Shown here in pieces: positions 13,801 through 29,200 of a stretch of DNA of 64,000 nt. Origin of the DNA: Rosellinia necatrix. Lineage: Eukaryota; Ascomycota; Sordariomycetes; Xylariales; Xylariaceae. The number at the start of each line of letters is the position of its first letter. Positions within the stretch are counted from its first letter, which is position 1. A program made the translations under genes and the position numbers. The stretch lies in contig JAGYVD010000004.1 in assembly GCA_021209875.1 (NCBI GenBank), positions 4,563,001 to 4,627,000 of the forward strand. The letters are read 5' to 3'. The notes under the pieces are model-generated. The model was not told the DNA's origin, searched no databases, and saw only the letters and a list, made by a program, of their open reading frames with translations.

Positions 13801-16649
13801 TATTAAGAAATTATAAATAAACAAATAAATTAAAAACAAAAAACTTTAATAAAAATATTAATAAAAATACTAACAAAAAAATATATAAAATATTAAATAA
13901 CGCTATTTAAATTAATATTAATATATAAAAAATAATAGCAAAAGCAAAATTAATATGAATATATTTTAATATATAATAAAATATAATATCGATATTATAA
14001 AAATATTAAAATAATAAAATATTACAGAAAATAAATTTAATTATTTTTTGCAAAATATTTATAATTAAATAATAAATAAAAAAATTTATTATAAACAATT
14101 TTTAAGTTATATTATATAGCTGCAAACTATTAATAAAATATTTAAAAAATAAAAAATTAGCATTAAAATGTTTTTTTTTTTAAATTGCTACTATAAAACA
14201 TAATAAACTAGCATAAATTTAAAATAATATAATTAATACTAATTATTAAGCAATAAATAATCTATCTATTGTATTTTTGCTATATATTAAATAATTAATT
14301 GCTATTTTAATATTAAAGCTGCGATTTTATAGCTAGACCGCTATTTAATTATTTATATATTATAGTTATTATATTTAATTAAAATAATAATTAGTTTAAT
14401 AATATTATAGTTTTTTTATATATAATATTTATAAAACTATAACTAATAAAACTACTTTATATTATACGCGCTTTAATTATAATAACAGCGATAAAAAAAA
14501 TATACGCGGATTTTACCGATATATATAACAATAAAAACTTTGCTATTTTGTTTAAGCCGGAAAAACTGATAGCAGAAGTTATATAATGCGGTTAAACAGC
14601 GTTATATAAAAAAAATATTATTTAAAGTTTGTTTAAATTAATTAAAGCTGTTATAATAAAATATTTAGAACAACGTTGTATATATTTAGCCGTATAACGT
14701 ATTTTAATTAATCTGTAAATCTGTTAGCAGAACGTAGCGCTATAAAAAAAAACAGGCAAAAAATTATATAAAAAATTGCTAAAATAGTTAGTTAAAACGC
14801 TATATTAATAAGCTAATATTATAAGCTGTATTTTTTTTATTATATTAATTTTAAGTACTACTATTAATTTAATAATAATTTAAATTAATAAAATATTTTG
14901 TATTACTAAACTAAATATATTTATTTTTTCAATTAAATAGCTTAAAATATTTATATAAATATTTTTAAGTAATTTTAAACAAATATAACTATTAATTTTT
15001 TAATATTATTATATATAAAAAAATAAAAAAACTAAGCGTTTTAATTTATTTGTTTAATAAATAAAGCTTTTATTAGCAGCTAAAATAAAACAAGCTAAAA
15101 TAATATTAGTTTATAGCTTAACTATTAATTATAAAGCTAAAAAAGAAGTTTTTTAATTTATTTCGCAGATATTTTATAACAGACAAATAAAAAAATTCTA
15201 TATTAATTATAAAGATTTTATAGTATTATAAGCTTAAAAATTCTTTTATAAACTAGCTGTACTAAATTTAAAAAATTATTAATTTTTTTAATTTCAAAAA
15301 TAATTAAAATAAAGCTTTAAATAATATTAAGATTTATAATATAGTTTATATAAACTATATTTAAAATATTATTATTTTTATTTTTGTTTTAATCTAACAT
15401 ATTTATTAAAATTATAACTAAATATTATAGTTATTATTTTTATAAAACATAAGTTATAGTTTTACAGCAGAAAATAAACAAACTATTTAAAACTAAAATA
15501 TATTATAATTTTATTTAAATATCTATAGTTTAAAAAGTTAAAATAATAAATTTAATATTTTTATTGCCGATTTTATCTGATTTAATAAAACAGGATTTAT
15601 TAAAAATAAACATTTAACAACTGTTATATTAACTCGCAGAGTATATATAAATATTTAAATAAATAATACCGCCATATAAAACAAAAAAAATCAAAAAAAC
15701 AGATTTATTAAATAATTAATCGAATTAAAATTATATTACTTTAAACAGGCCGCAACTTAAACATTTTTAAAAAAATAACTAAAACAATAAATATTATTAT
15801 AATAAAAAAACATATAAAAAACAATAAAAATATTACGTTAGATTTTAATGTATTAATTATTAAGCAGCGCATTATATTTAAAATTATATAAAAATAATTA
15901 AAACTCCGGTAAAATTATTTATAGCGTTAAAACAACTTTAAGTTATTTAAAAATAAAGCCAGGAAGTTATTTAGCTAAATATTTATTTATATATTATTAA
16001 AAGTTATAAAACACTATAAAAACTTTAAAAAAGTTAAAAATAAAAAAATTAAATAATAATAAGTTTAATAAAACTTAATTTTATAAAGCTGGCTTAAACA
16101 TAAGCTTAATTTAAAACTTAATTAATTATAAAACAAAACAAAATTAAACAAGCAAAAACTATAGCGCGAAAAAATAAAATTAAATATATTTTAAAAAATA
16201 TTTAAATATTTTCCGATTTTTATAATAACATGCTACAAGCTTTAGCAATTAAGCTAATTAAAAAACTAATCGTAAAATTTTTGATTTAAAAATTAATTAA
16301 TAATACTTTGTCGAAAATAAAACAAAAAATAGCTAATTATATTATTAAATAATATTTAGCAGCAAAACATATTATTAAGTTTTTATTATATAACATTTAA
16401 ATGTTAATAATCCAACTAGCGTATAAAATATGCTATATTTACAACAAAAATAATATAGTATTATTATATATTTTTTATAATAAACAAGATATAAAATATA
16501 AAAAACAACTAATTATTAATATAAAATATATTATACTGTTTATAAAATATAAATTTTAATTTATATATTAAAAAGCAGTAAATTTTTCTGTTATAAACAT
16601 GTATAACTAGTTTTTAACATAAGTATTAACATAAAAACAAAATATTATT
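7815..16649. other. 8.8-kb AT-rich stretch without recognisable content
   Basis: No GC island, LTR pair, RNA gene or credible reading frame is visible. Scattered self-complementary words occur (for example around 11300-11355, GCAGAAAA pairing with TTTTCTGC) but none defines an element. It is most likely old RIP-mutated repeat DNA that predates the composite insertion beginning at 16655. Confidence 0.6.
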
Positions 16650-16654
16650 ATAAT

Positions 16655-16970
16655 TGTTAGAACTATGGCAATTAGTCATAGTTACTTACAGCTGTTGTAC
16701 GTGCATATGCTTTGTACAAGCATATGGCGTACATGTTATATATATGCATACAGGGTGTATGCTTTATATATAAGACAAGCTATATTATTGCTATTATTTT
16801 AATAGGTTGTACGCTAGCAGAATTTTTGTATAAGATTTGAAATAATATTATGTATAATAATTACTTAAATAAACTAATTATTAAACATAATAAATATTAT
16901 ATAACAAAAAGTTGTATTCTATTTTATATATAAACAAGATATATATTATATATATAAAGCTTATTTAATA
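16655..16970 (+). repeat. LTR1 of the composite family
   Basis: Starts TGTTAGAACTATGGC and ends TTTAATA (originally ...CAACA, judging from LTR5). A TATA-like word (TTTATATATAAG) lies in the middle, as expected of an LTR promoter read on the plus strand. Its first 200 bp are the least mutated of the five copies, fitting its position at the outer left edge. Confidence 0.85.
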
Positions 16971-19900
16971 TTAATTAATAGTTGCAGAATATAACTATAA
17001 ATTAGCAAAAGTAAAAATAAAACGCGTTTAAAGTTTAATAAACTTAAACAAGTTTTTATATTATATTTTAAAAATTTTATTTTATATAAACAAATTATTT
17101 TTATATAATAAAAGCTTTAAAAAAGTTAATTTTAAATATTTATATTTTTAAATGTTTTATTATATTTTAAAGTTATAATATAAAAATTAAATATTAAAAA
17201 CAATAATATATAATTATATAAAATTATTTATTATATAAAAGCTAAATAATATATAAACAAATTTATAAAAACTTATTTATTAATTTATTATTAAAACTTG
17301 CTTATTTATTTTTTATATATTTTTATAATAATTTTAAAATAATTATATAATAAAAAAGATTTTTATTACAAGCGATAATATTAAATAATATAATAAAATT
17401 ATAATAAATTATAAAATTAATAAACATATTATATAAAATATTATTAATATATAATATTAAAAATAAAAGCTTAATATTACAACTATAACTTTAATTATAT
17501 TTAATATAAAAATAGTTTATTATATATTAAAATATAAATATTTAAATATAACTAGCTAGCTATTATAAAAATTATAAATTAAAAACTTTAAATTATAAAA
17601 ATATAAAATATAAAATTAATTTTATAAGCTAATTTAATAAAAGCTGTCATGACCCACAGCCATGATGGCCCTGATTGGCTGCACTAATAAGTGGCCTGGC
17701 GGCCCCTGATTGGTTCCCCGGCTAAGTGGGTACAAGTACGAGGTGGTGAATGCGGTAGGCCAGTCACGTAGTGAATGGCCAGTGGTATGTACAAGTAGGA
17801 ATTCTGGCCGTCGGCCCTGTGTATAGTTCTCTTCTTTTCTCAACCTTAGTTTTTCTTCCCAATACATAGGTATAGTTGGGCTCCGCTCCAACTGCCGCTA
17901 TTGCAGCCATCACAAAAGCTGTTTAATATATTAAACAAAAAAAACGTATAATTTAATAGCAATAATAGTTTTATATAAGCAATTAAACTTATATAAATTA
18001 TATAAAAATAATATATATTAAATAAATTAAAACGTTTTTGTTTATATTTATATTAATATTTATATAAATATTTAATTTATTTATTTTAAATTAATAGTTT
18101 TATATAAATATAAATAATATAAGCCTGTTATAGTTTAAAATATTATTTAATATATTATAACTAAAACTAATATTTAATATATATTTTAAACTTTAAAAAA
18201 AACTAATAAATTATTTATATAATTAATAATTAAATATAAATATATTTTTAATTTTATAAATAAATATATAATATTTATAAAATATAAACTAAATTTTTAA
18301 TTAGTTTATAAATAATTTATTATATATTATTTTTATAAACTTTTAAATAATTATTATATATATATATAACGTTTAATTTAATTATAACAAACATGTTTTT
18401 TAACTTATTTTTTTTAAAACGTATAAAACAAAAATATATTTTTAATAAATACATTATTTTTAAAAACATAAAAAAAAAAAACTATGCCGGCAAGCTATAT
18501 AATTTATTATATAATAAAGCACAGCTGTTTATTAGCTTATATTAACAACTTAAAATAATAAAAACTAATATTATATTATATTTTTAATTATATTAAAAGT
18601 CCGGCTAAAAACTTTTATATATATAATATTAAATTAAATAAAATTTAAAATAGAATTTATTATATAATAAATATTTATTTTAATATAAATATAAATTATA
18701 GCTAATATTAAACTAATTAAATTAATATTATTTTTATATAGATAAAATAAAACAATTTAAATATAGCTATATATAAAATATTAAATATAATAATTATTAA
18801 GCTAGCAAAAATATAACAAGCTTTAAAAACAAACTATTAAAATAAAATCTAACTAAATATAACTATTATATAAACATACTAAAATATATTAAAATTAATA
18901 ACAGCTTTTATATTTTAAAACTTATATATAAAAAGTTTTTGCCGGCTTAAAAACATGCTTATAAATTATAAACAAAAATAAAATAAAATATTTTATATAA
19001 AAATAAATAACGTTTATTTTATTAATTAAAAATATAATTAAAATAATTATATAAAAACTTTTAATTTAAAAATATATATAAATTTTAAGCAAGCTTAATA
19101 TATAATAAAACTTTTATAATTTAAAAACAGCTTAATTATAATATTTATATAAATAAAAATGTTTTTATATAAAAAACGGGCTGTTAATTAATAAACTATA
19201 TATTTTAAAAAAGCCTGTATAAAAACATATATTTTAATTTATATAAAATAATTTTTAACTGTTTTTATTATTTAATAATTTTTAATATATTTTATAAAAT
19301 ATAAAAAATATTTTAAGCTAAATTTAAACAATAATAAAAAAAAATAATAATAAATAAAACATATAATTAATTTAGTTTTTAATAAATAATATATTTATAT
19401 ATTATATAATAAAAAAAATATTTAAGATTAAAAACAAATGTTTTATTTAATTAATTTATATTAAGCAAATAATATTATATAAATATTAAAATAAACTATA
19501 AAATATAAATACTTTTAATTATTTAATAATAAGCAAAATATAATTAAAAATATATATTTATATAAATTTTTATATATAAACTAAATAAATAAAAAAACTG
19601 TTTTTATATAATTTAAAAATAAAAACTATTATATTAATTAAAATAGTTAAAATAAAAACGTTTTTAATATAATAATATATTATATTTTAAATATTTTAAT
19701 ACTATTTTTATTTTTTTAAAAACGCAGACTATTTATAAGCTTATTTTAATAATATAAAAAACGTTATTATATAATAAAATAAAAAACTATATTTATTATA
19801 TATAAATAAAAATATTTATTTTTAATATAAGCTTTTAAAAACTAAAATATATTTTATTAAAAAAAACTAAAACGATTATATTGCTGCTTTAAATATTTTT

Positions 19901-20892
19901 ATATAAAAAACTATATAAACTATTTAATTTTAAAAAAATTTAAAAGTTTTATTATTATTATTAGTTATATAACCAAATATTAAAACGTTTTAAATTTTTA
20001 ATTAAAAATAATTAAAATTTTAATTATAAAGTTATAATTAATATTATATAAATAAATAATAAATAAATATTTTATATTATTAATATTATAATATTATTTC
20101 AAGCTGCAATATTTTTAAAATTTATATTTATATATAATATTTAAAAGTATTATATAAATATTAAATTAATATATATTAAAAACTTTTGATTATAATATAT
20201 ATAATTTAAATATAAATCTTTTATTAAAAAATTTTAAAACTAAATTAAAATAATTAATATATAATATTATATAATATTTATTAAAGCTTATTAAATAATA
20301 AACAAGATTAAATAAATAAATAAACTATTTTATTATATATATAATATATTAAAAACAGAAATTAAATATTATATAAAATAAGAATTAAAGCTTTTAATAA
20401 TACCGCAGGATTAAATAAATTAATATTTATTTTATTAATATTTAAAATATATTTTAAAATTAACTAAAATTTACTTTTTTATTAAATATTATATAAAAAC
20501 AGAAGTAATAAAAAAGCTATAAAAATATTGCATGAAAAACAGGCCAAAGTTAAAATTAACTATATAATTAATAAATATAATAGCTTAGTTATATACGATA
20601 TATTTTTGCTATTTTTAAAAAGCAAAGTTTTAATATAAAAAAAAAAGTTAGCAAAAACTGTATAAAATCTAATTAATCGAAAGATTTAATATAATGGTTA
20701 ATTTAATTAATAGCTTAAGATAATTTTAATATATTTAAATTAAACTAGATTATTATATAATAAATAAACAATAAACTAATAAATAAAAATATTTTAAACT
20801 ATTTAACTATTTATTATATAAAAGCATAACAGATTAAACAAAAATACTATTATAAATGCTAATATATAAGCTATATTTATATAAAAACTAGA
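16971..20892 (+). other. Internal block A, first copy
   Basis: Homologous along its length to 21205-24892, apart from the 275-bp solo LTR plus duplicated target at 17645-17919. It is too mutated to translate. It ends CTAGA directly before LTR2. By position after the LTR it should hold the 5' part of the element (leader and gag or early pol), but no motif supports that directly. Confidence 0.65.
17645..17914 (+). mobile_element. Solo LTR, 270 bp, near-normal GC, TSD AAAGC
   Basis: A GC-normal island begins TGTCATGACC and ends CCATCACA, giving TG..CA termini. It is flanked by AAAGC on both sides (17640-17644 and 17915-17919). The paralogous block at about 21865-21885 shows the uninterrupted site, reading AAAAC once, so the insertion and duplication can be read directly. 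It shows almost no RIP-type decay and is therefore younger than the host repeat. The 85-codon frame on its minus strand matches nothing I know and is treated as chance. The strand is arbitrary. Confidence 0.85.
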
Positions 20893-21204
20893 TGTTAGAA
20901 CTATAGCAATTAGTTATAGTTATTTACAGCTGTTGTACGTATATATGCTCCGTATAAACATATAGCGTATATATTATATATATATATATAATATATATGT
21001 TTTATATATAAAACAAGCTGTATTATCGCTATTATTTTAATAAGTTATACGCTAGCAGAATTTTTATATAAAACTTAAAATAATATTATATATAATAGTT
21101 ATTTAAATAAAATTATTAAATATAATAAATATTATATAATAAAAATAATATTTTATTTTATATATAAACAGTATATATATCGCATATATAAAACATATTT
21201 AATA
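20893..21204 (+). repeat. LTR2 of the composite family
   Basis: A 312-bp copy starting TGTTAGAACTATAGC and ending TTTAATA, more AT-rich than LTR1. It is preceded by CTAGA, the proposed target duplicated when the inner element entered the A/B junction of the outer one. Confidence 0.83.
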
Positions 21205-24200
21205 TTAATTAATAATTGTAAAACGTAATTATAAATTAATAAAAATAAAAACAAAACGCGCCTAAAGTTTAATAAACTTAAACAAGTGTTTATAATATAT
21301 TTTAAAATTTTATTTTATATAAACAAGTTATGTTTTATATAATAAAAACTTAAAAGAAATTAATTTTAAATATTTATATTTTTATATATTTTATTATATT
21401 TTAAAATTATAATATAAAAATTAAATATAAAAAGTAATAATTTATAATTATATAAAACTATTTATTATATAAAAACTAAATAATATATAAATAAACTTTT
21501 AAAATTTATTTATTAATTTATTATTAAAACATATTTATTTATTTTTAATATATTTTATAATAACTTTAAAATAATTATATAATAAAAAAACTTTTATTAT
21601 ATATAATAATATTAAATAATATAATAAAATTATAATAAATTATAAAATTAATAAATATATTATATAAAATGCTATTAATATATAATGTTAAAAATAAAAG
21701 CCTGATATTATAACTATAACTTTAATTATATTTAATATATAAGCAGCTTGTTATATTTTAAAATATAAATATTTAAATATAACCGGCTAGCTATTATAAA
21801 ATTATATATTAAAAACTTTAAATTATAAACGTATAAAATATAAAACTAATTTAATAAGCTGATTTAATAAAAACTGTTTAATATATTAAATAAAAAACAT
21901 ATAATTTAGCAGCAATAATAGCTTTATATAAACAGTTAAGCTTATATAAATTATATAAAAATAATATATATTAAATAAACTAAAACGTTTTTTATTTATA
22001 TTTATATTAATATTTATATAAATATTTAATTTATTTATTTTAAATTAACAAGTTTATATAAATATAAATAATATAAATATTTTATAGCTTAAAATATTAT
22101 TTAATATATTATAATTAAAACTAATATTTAATATATATTTTAAACTTTAAAAAAAACTAATAAAATATTTATATAATTAATAATTAAATATAAATATATT
22201 TTTAATTTAATAAATAAACATTTAATATTTATAAAATATAAACTAAGCTTTTAATTAGTTTATAAATATTTTATTATATATTATTTTTATAAATATTTAA
22301 ATAATTATTATATATATATATAATGCTTAATTTAATTATAAAAATATATTTTTCGATTTATTTTTTTTAAAATATATAAAACAAAAATATATTTTTAATA
22401 AATATATTATTTTTAAAAAATATAAAAAAAAAAAACTATTTCAGTAAGCTATATAATTTATTATATAATAAAATACAGCTGTTGATTAGTTTATATTAAT
22501 AATTTAAAATAATAAAAACTAATATTATGTTATATTTTTAATTATATTAAAAATTCAGCTAAAAATTTTATATATATAATATTATATTAAATAAAATTTA
22601 AGATAAAATTTGTTATATAATAAATATTTATTTTAATATAAATATAAATTATAGCTAATATTAAGCTAATTAAATTAATATTATTTTTATATAAATAAAA
22701 TAAAACAATTTAAATTTAGCTATATATAAAATATTAGATTTAATAATTATTAAAATAATAAAAATATAATAAGTTTTAAAATAAACTATTAAAATAAAAT
22801 CTAGCTAAATATAACTATTATATAAATATATTAAAGCATATTAAAATTAATAAAAGCTTTTATATTTTAAAACTTATATATAAAAGCTTTTTACCGATTT
22901 AAAAACAAGCTTGCAAATTATAAACAAAAATAAAACTAAATATTTTATATAAAAATAAATAATATTTATTTTACTAACTAAAAATATAACTAAAATAATT
23001 ATATAAAAGTTTTTAATTTAAAAATATACGCAGACTTTTAAGCTAGCTTAATATATAATAAAACTTTTACAACTTAAAAACAGCTTAATTATAACGTTTA
23101 TGTAAATAAAAATATTTTATATATAAAAAACAAGCTGTTAATTAATAAATTATATATTTTAAAAAAAATTATATAAAAACATATATTTTAATTTATATAA
23201 AATAATTTTTAATTGTTTTTATTATTTAATAATTTTTAATATATTTTATATAATATAAAAAATATTTTAAACTAAACTTAAACAATAATAAAAAATATTA
23301 ATAATAAATAAAATATATAGTTAATTTAGTTTTTAATAAATAATATATTTATATATTATATAATAAAAAAAATTTAAAATTAAAAATAAATATTTTATTT
23401 AATTAATTTATATTAAACAACTAATATTATATAAAGTATTAAAATAAACTATAAAATATAAATGTTTTTAATTATTTAATAATAAATAAAATATAATTAA
23501 AAATATATGTTTATATAAACTTTTATATATAAATTAAATAAATAAAAAACCGTTTTTATATAATTTAAAAATAAAAAACTATTATATTAATTAAAACAAT
23601 TAAAATAAAAATGTTTTTAATATAATAATATATTATCTTTTAAATATTTTAACACTGTTTTTATTTTTTTAAAAATATAAACTATTTATTAACTTATTTT
23701 AATAATATAAAAACGTTATTATATAATAAAATAAAAAATTATATTTATTATATATAAATAAAAATAGTTAATTTTTAATATAAACTTTGAAAAAATTAAA
23801 ATATATTTTATTAAAATAAAATTAAAACGTTTATATTATTATTTTAAATATTTTTATATAAAAAATTATATTAGCTGTTAAATTATATAAAATATAATAT
23901 AAATTATTTAATTTTAAAAAAATTTAAAAGTTTTATTATTATTATTAATTATATAATTAAATATTAAAACATTTTAAACTTTTGATTAAAAAAATTATAA
24001 TTTTAATTATAAAATTATAATTAATATTATATAAATAAATAATAAATAAATATTTTATATTATTAATACTATAATATTATTTTAAGCTATAATATTTTTA
24101 AAATTTATATTTATATATAACTTTTAAAAATATTATATAAATATTAAATTAATATATATTAAAAACTTTTTAATTATATTATATATAATTTAAATATAAA

Positions 24201-24892
24201 TTTTTATTAAAAATTTTTAAAACTAAATTAAAATAATTAATATATAATATTATATAATGTTTTTAAACCTTATTAAATAATAAGCAAGATTAAATAAATA
24301 TATAAACTATTTTAATATATATATAATATATTAAAAGCAGAAATTAAATATTATATAAAATAAAAATTAATTTTATAAATAATAATTAAAGCTTTAAATA
24401 ATACTGCAGGTTTAAACGGACTAGTATTTATTTTATTAATATTTAAAGCATATTTTAACATTAATTAAGATTTACTTTTTTATTAAATATTATATAAAAA
24501 ATAAAAATAATAAAAAAGCTATAAAAATATGGCGTAAAAACAGGCTAAAATTAAAATTAATTATATAATTAATAAACGTAAAAGCTTAGTTATATATAAT
24601 ATATTTTTGCTATTTTTAAAAACAAAGTTCTAATATAAAAAAAAAAAAGTTAGTAAAAGTTATATAAAATTTAATTAATTATAAAATCTAATATAATTAT
24701 TAATTTAATTAAAAGCCTGATATAATTTTAATATATTTAAATTAAATTATATTATTATATAATAAATAAATAATAAATTAATAAATAAAAATATTTTAAA
24801 CTGTTTAACTATTTATTAAATAAAAATATAATAAATTAAAAAAACGTTATTATAAATGTTAATATATAAGCTATATTTATATAAAAACTAAA
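21205..24892 (+). other. Internal block A', second copy
   Basis: Near-collinear paralogue of 16971-20892 without the solo LTR. It runs without an LTR into block B at 24893, which shows that A and B belong to one element of about 7.6 kb (LTR2 to LTR3 after subtracting the nested element). Heavily mutated, with no frame. Confidence 0.65.
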
Positions 24893-25949
24893 TCATATTT
24901 TTATAATAATAAAAAACAGCAGGTATATGTTTTAATAGTAAAGCTTTAAAAAATAATATAACTATTATATTAAAAATGTTATTTAAAAATTAAATATAAT
25001 TAAAATTAATAACTTTATTATAAAAAAATATTTTAGTTTATTAAATATATTAAATCTAAATATAATAAAACTTAAATTTTAAGTCCAGATTTATATAAAA
25101 ATAAAAAAAAATAACCTGATTATATAAAAATTAAAACTTGTTATATAAAAATATAATAACGCCGCAAAAAAATAATATTTATATAATCTTTAATTATTTA
25201 ATAAATAAGCTAAAACTGCTGCTAATATTTAAATTTTTGCTGATTTATAATTATAATATTTTAAATAAATTTTAAAATATTATATAAATATATATATAAT
25301 TAAAAATAAGCTAGCAAAAAAATTTTGCACAACTATTTAGCAAACTTAAACTAAAATATTTTAAAAAATAATTTAAAAATTATATAACTGTTATATAAAC
25401 AAGCAGAGTTAAAACTATATTAGTTTAAAACTTATTATTAATATTATTAAAATAATTAAACATGTTTATATTTATATATAATTTATATTTATTATATATA
25501 ATAAAACAATTAAAAATATTAATATTACTAGCTTATAAATAAATAATATATTTAGCTTTATTATATTAAACTTTTAAAAAAAAATATAAGCTAAAGCAAG
25601 CTAATTTTTATATTAAACTAAAAAAATATTTTAATTAAAATATTTAATTAAATTTAATAGTAGTTAAATTATATTATTATATAAAAAAATATAACTTTAA
25701 TATAAAAAAATAAAATAAACAATTAGTTTAAATTAATTTTTATATAATAAAAACTGTTTGAAACTATATTTTATAACAGGTTAAAAAGCTTATATTAATA
25801 ATATATATTAATTAAAAGCTTTGTATAATTTATTAATAACTGTTTAAATAATTAATCTAGTTTTAAATAATATTAAAAACTTAAATTAAAAAATCTAATA
25901 ATAAATAAATAATTTTAAGCAAGATTTAATTTTTATATTATTAAACTTA
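24893..25949 (+). other. Block B, left part (split by the 8.26-kb insertion)
   Basis: Homologous to the starts of B' (36749 onward) and B'' (40534 onward). It continues after the nested element at 34218. It contains no translatable frame. Confidence 0.65.
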
Positions 25950-26270
25950 TGTCACGATGAAGTGGATAGCCTTGGCAGAAGGCTGGTGATCGCAGCCCAA
26001 GTGCCGCGGTAAGCCCTGTGGCTAAGTTAGTGGCTGTTGGGGTGAGCGGTCGGGCTTGTATAAGCCTAACCTACTTAAACGGACTAATTATAAGGCAGAA
26101 AAAATGTGATTTTTTCTAGGCTGTATATATAAGCTGGCTAGTCTGATTATTTTTATATAATATAATTTAATTAGATAGATTATTAATATAAGCTTAAATT
26201 GATTTGCTTATATTAATCGTTTAGTTTTAATTCTATTGTTTTTATACGATTTATTTATTTTTTTGCGATA
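25950..26270 (+). repeat. Left LTR of the 8.26-kb element
   Basis: Its first 160 bp are nearly free of RIP-type change, while the inner half is AT-rich. It aligns end to end with 33892-34212 and ends GCGATA, originally GCGACA as kept in the right copy. Confidence 0.87.
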
Positions 26271-29200
26271 GTTATAAGCCTGGTTTGTTAGTCGAGCTAA
26301 TGCTTTTTGTTATAAAAGCGATTTTTGTTTTAAAGCTTGTTAATTTAAAGATTTTATTTTTTATTTTTATTTATTTTATATTTAAAACGATTATTTAATT
26401 TAATTGTTAAGATTTAGCAATTTATTTTTTATTATAGCGACCGACTACTTTAAGCTTATTATTTTAAACAGTTTAGCAGATTAGTTTTGCTAGTTTAAAA
26501 AGTTTAAAATTTATATTAAAAATAAAATTTTTTAAAATATTGTAAATTTAAACGTAGTAAAAACGATTTATTTTTTTAATACTGAACTAGTTTTTTTAAC
26601 AAAAAATTAGATTATTGCTAAACTTAAAAAAACATGTAAAAATAGAAATTTTAAGCTTACGACTTAATAAATCGATTTTAAACATTTTAAAAATTATAAA
26701 AGTTATAATACTATATAACGTAAGTTTAGCTAAGTTTATTAAATATTTAATATTATATAAATAAATAAAAAAAACTGTTAAAATCGAATATATAAAAGTT
26801 GCAGCTATAATAAATAAAAATAAAAAACAAACGATTTAAATAATTATTATTGCTTTTTACGATTAATTAGCTTTTTTAGCTTTATAAGCTTAAATAATAA
26901 TTTAAAAAAAATACGCCTAAGTTTTTAAACATATTAAATAAAAAAACATTAAAACTAGCAAGTAATATAAAAAGTAGTAAACAGTTTATTTATAAACTAT
27001 TGCTTATAATTTTTTTAAAGTTTAAAAAATGCTTATAATTAAAGTTTTTTTAAAAGCTTTTTATAAAAAACTAGCTTTAAATTAAACCGGTACTAAACTT
27101 ATTAACGTAATAAAAAAAATTATAAAAAAAGATTATATTATTTAGTAAATATAAAAACTTTTTAAAAGTTTTAATATTTAATATAATATAAAATTTAAAA
27201 GATTAGCATTAATTTTTGTTATATTAAACGATTAAATATAAAAAAATTAGCTTAGCGGAGGATTAAATAAGTTATTTTGTAAAAATCGAAATAATTACGC
27301 AAATAAATTAACTAATAAGCAATAATGCTTATGCAAGCTTAACGCTAATAATATTTATAAATAAAGCTTAAAAAAATATACGATTTTTTAGCTAGCTGTT
27401 ATAAGCAAAACTAATTAAAAAATAAATAATTTATTTAAAAAAAAAATAGTTAATTAAATTAAAACATGCTAAAAAGTTATATGTTAAAAATCGTTTAAAC
27501 AAGCTGTTAATAATTAAAGCTAAAAATGTTTAAATAATTTATATTTTAAAAAAGCTTAATAAAAAGCTAGCAGCAGCAAAAACTAGTTTAATAAATAGCC
27601 TAATTTTAGAATAAATTTTATAATAATCGACTTTATTTTTTTAAAAGTACTGCTTATACTACTAAAATGTTTATTATTTTAAAGTTTAAACGTTATATAT
27701 TTTTAATAATATATTAATTAATAATTATAATATTTTATATTTAATAAATAATGAATTGTTTTAAAACTTAATTTGTTTATAATTGTTTATAATAAAAAAT
27801 AGTTTAAGCAAAAACTATAGAATTTTTAATTTTAAAAAAAGCATAAAAATTATACGTAAAATATTTAATATATTTAAAAAAAACGGTTTATAAATATAGT
27901 TTTAAAAATATAGCTTTAATTAAAAGATTTTATATAAATATTATATTAAAAGCTTGTTTAAACAAAAAAATTTAATATTACAGGATCGATTATATGTTAA
28001 AATATAAAAAGTATAAAAATAATATAATTGTTGCTAATTTATTTAAATAATATAACTTAGTTTTTTTTAAATATAAGCTTATTTTTATTTATTTAAGCAG
28101 CGTATTAATAATTAATTTATATAATTTTTTTAATTTTATTTAAGCAAGCGCTGCTGGTTTAAACGTTATAATTACGTTTAAAGCTTTTAAGCGCTTATAT
28201 TATTTTATAAAAAATTTTTAAAGCTAAAATTAAATTTTTAAAATTTATAGCATTTAAAATCGGGTTATTTAAAATAAAACGTTTTATAAGCGTTTATATA
28301 TAAAATAAAAAATATAAAAATTTAAAAGATTTTATAAATTAAATATAAAAGCTATGCTAGAATGCACGTTAAAAAAAAGATCGATAAAAAACGTTTAAAA
28401 TAGCGCGCAGCTTGCTTGTTCTAGCGTATTTATTAAAATTTGTTTAACTATTTTTAAAAATATAATAAATTAAGCTAGGTATTTATTATTAAAAAAAAAA
28501 TACAGCGGCATAATTTATATATATATTTTTTAATTAAAGCTGAAAAAACGGTGATTAACTTAATTATAAAATTTAAACATTAAATAATAAAATAATTTAA
28601 ACTTTTAATATATAAAATCTAAAGTAATAATAAAAAAAATAATTATTATTAAAAGCTTAATAAAATATAAGCGTTAGGTTAAATATTAAAAATTAAAAAT
28701 AAACTAATATTTATTAAAGTTTTTAAATTAAACAGCATATTAAAGCGTGCTAGCTAAAAAATTATTAATTAAGTTATTAAAATGCTAAAAAAAACAGAAC
28801 TTTTAAAAAAGCTTTAGCTAAAAGTTATTAAAATAATAGTCTAGCTGTATAATAAAAGCTTTTTTATTATAAAAAACTATTATATGTTTTATTATGTTTT
28901 AAAAAACTAGTTTAAGTATTTATTTTGTTAATATATTTTAAAACGTGTTAAAAAGCTAATAAGCAATTTATATTTTAATTAAAGCAGGATATATATATAT
29001 AAATATAAGGCCTATTTAATAAAAATTAATAAGTTTGCTAAACATAATTAGCAAAAATATAAAACTAAAGTTTATGTTTATATAAAATATTTTATAAGTT
29101 ATTAAGCTTATAATTTATATTACGTGTAGATTTTTTAATTAAATAAAGTAATTATTATATAAAACGTTAAATTTAACGAAAAAAATTTTTATTAAAAAAA

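Noticed and set aside
17634..17891. 85-codon minus-strand frame
   Set aside because: It lies wholly within the GC-normal solo LTR with TSD AAAGC. It has no recognisable domain, and the frame is explained by the local lack of mutation.
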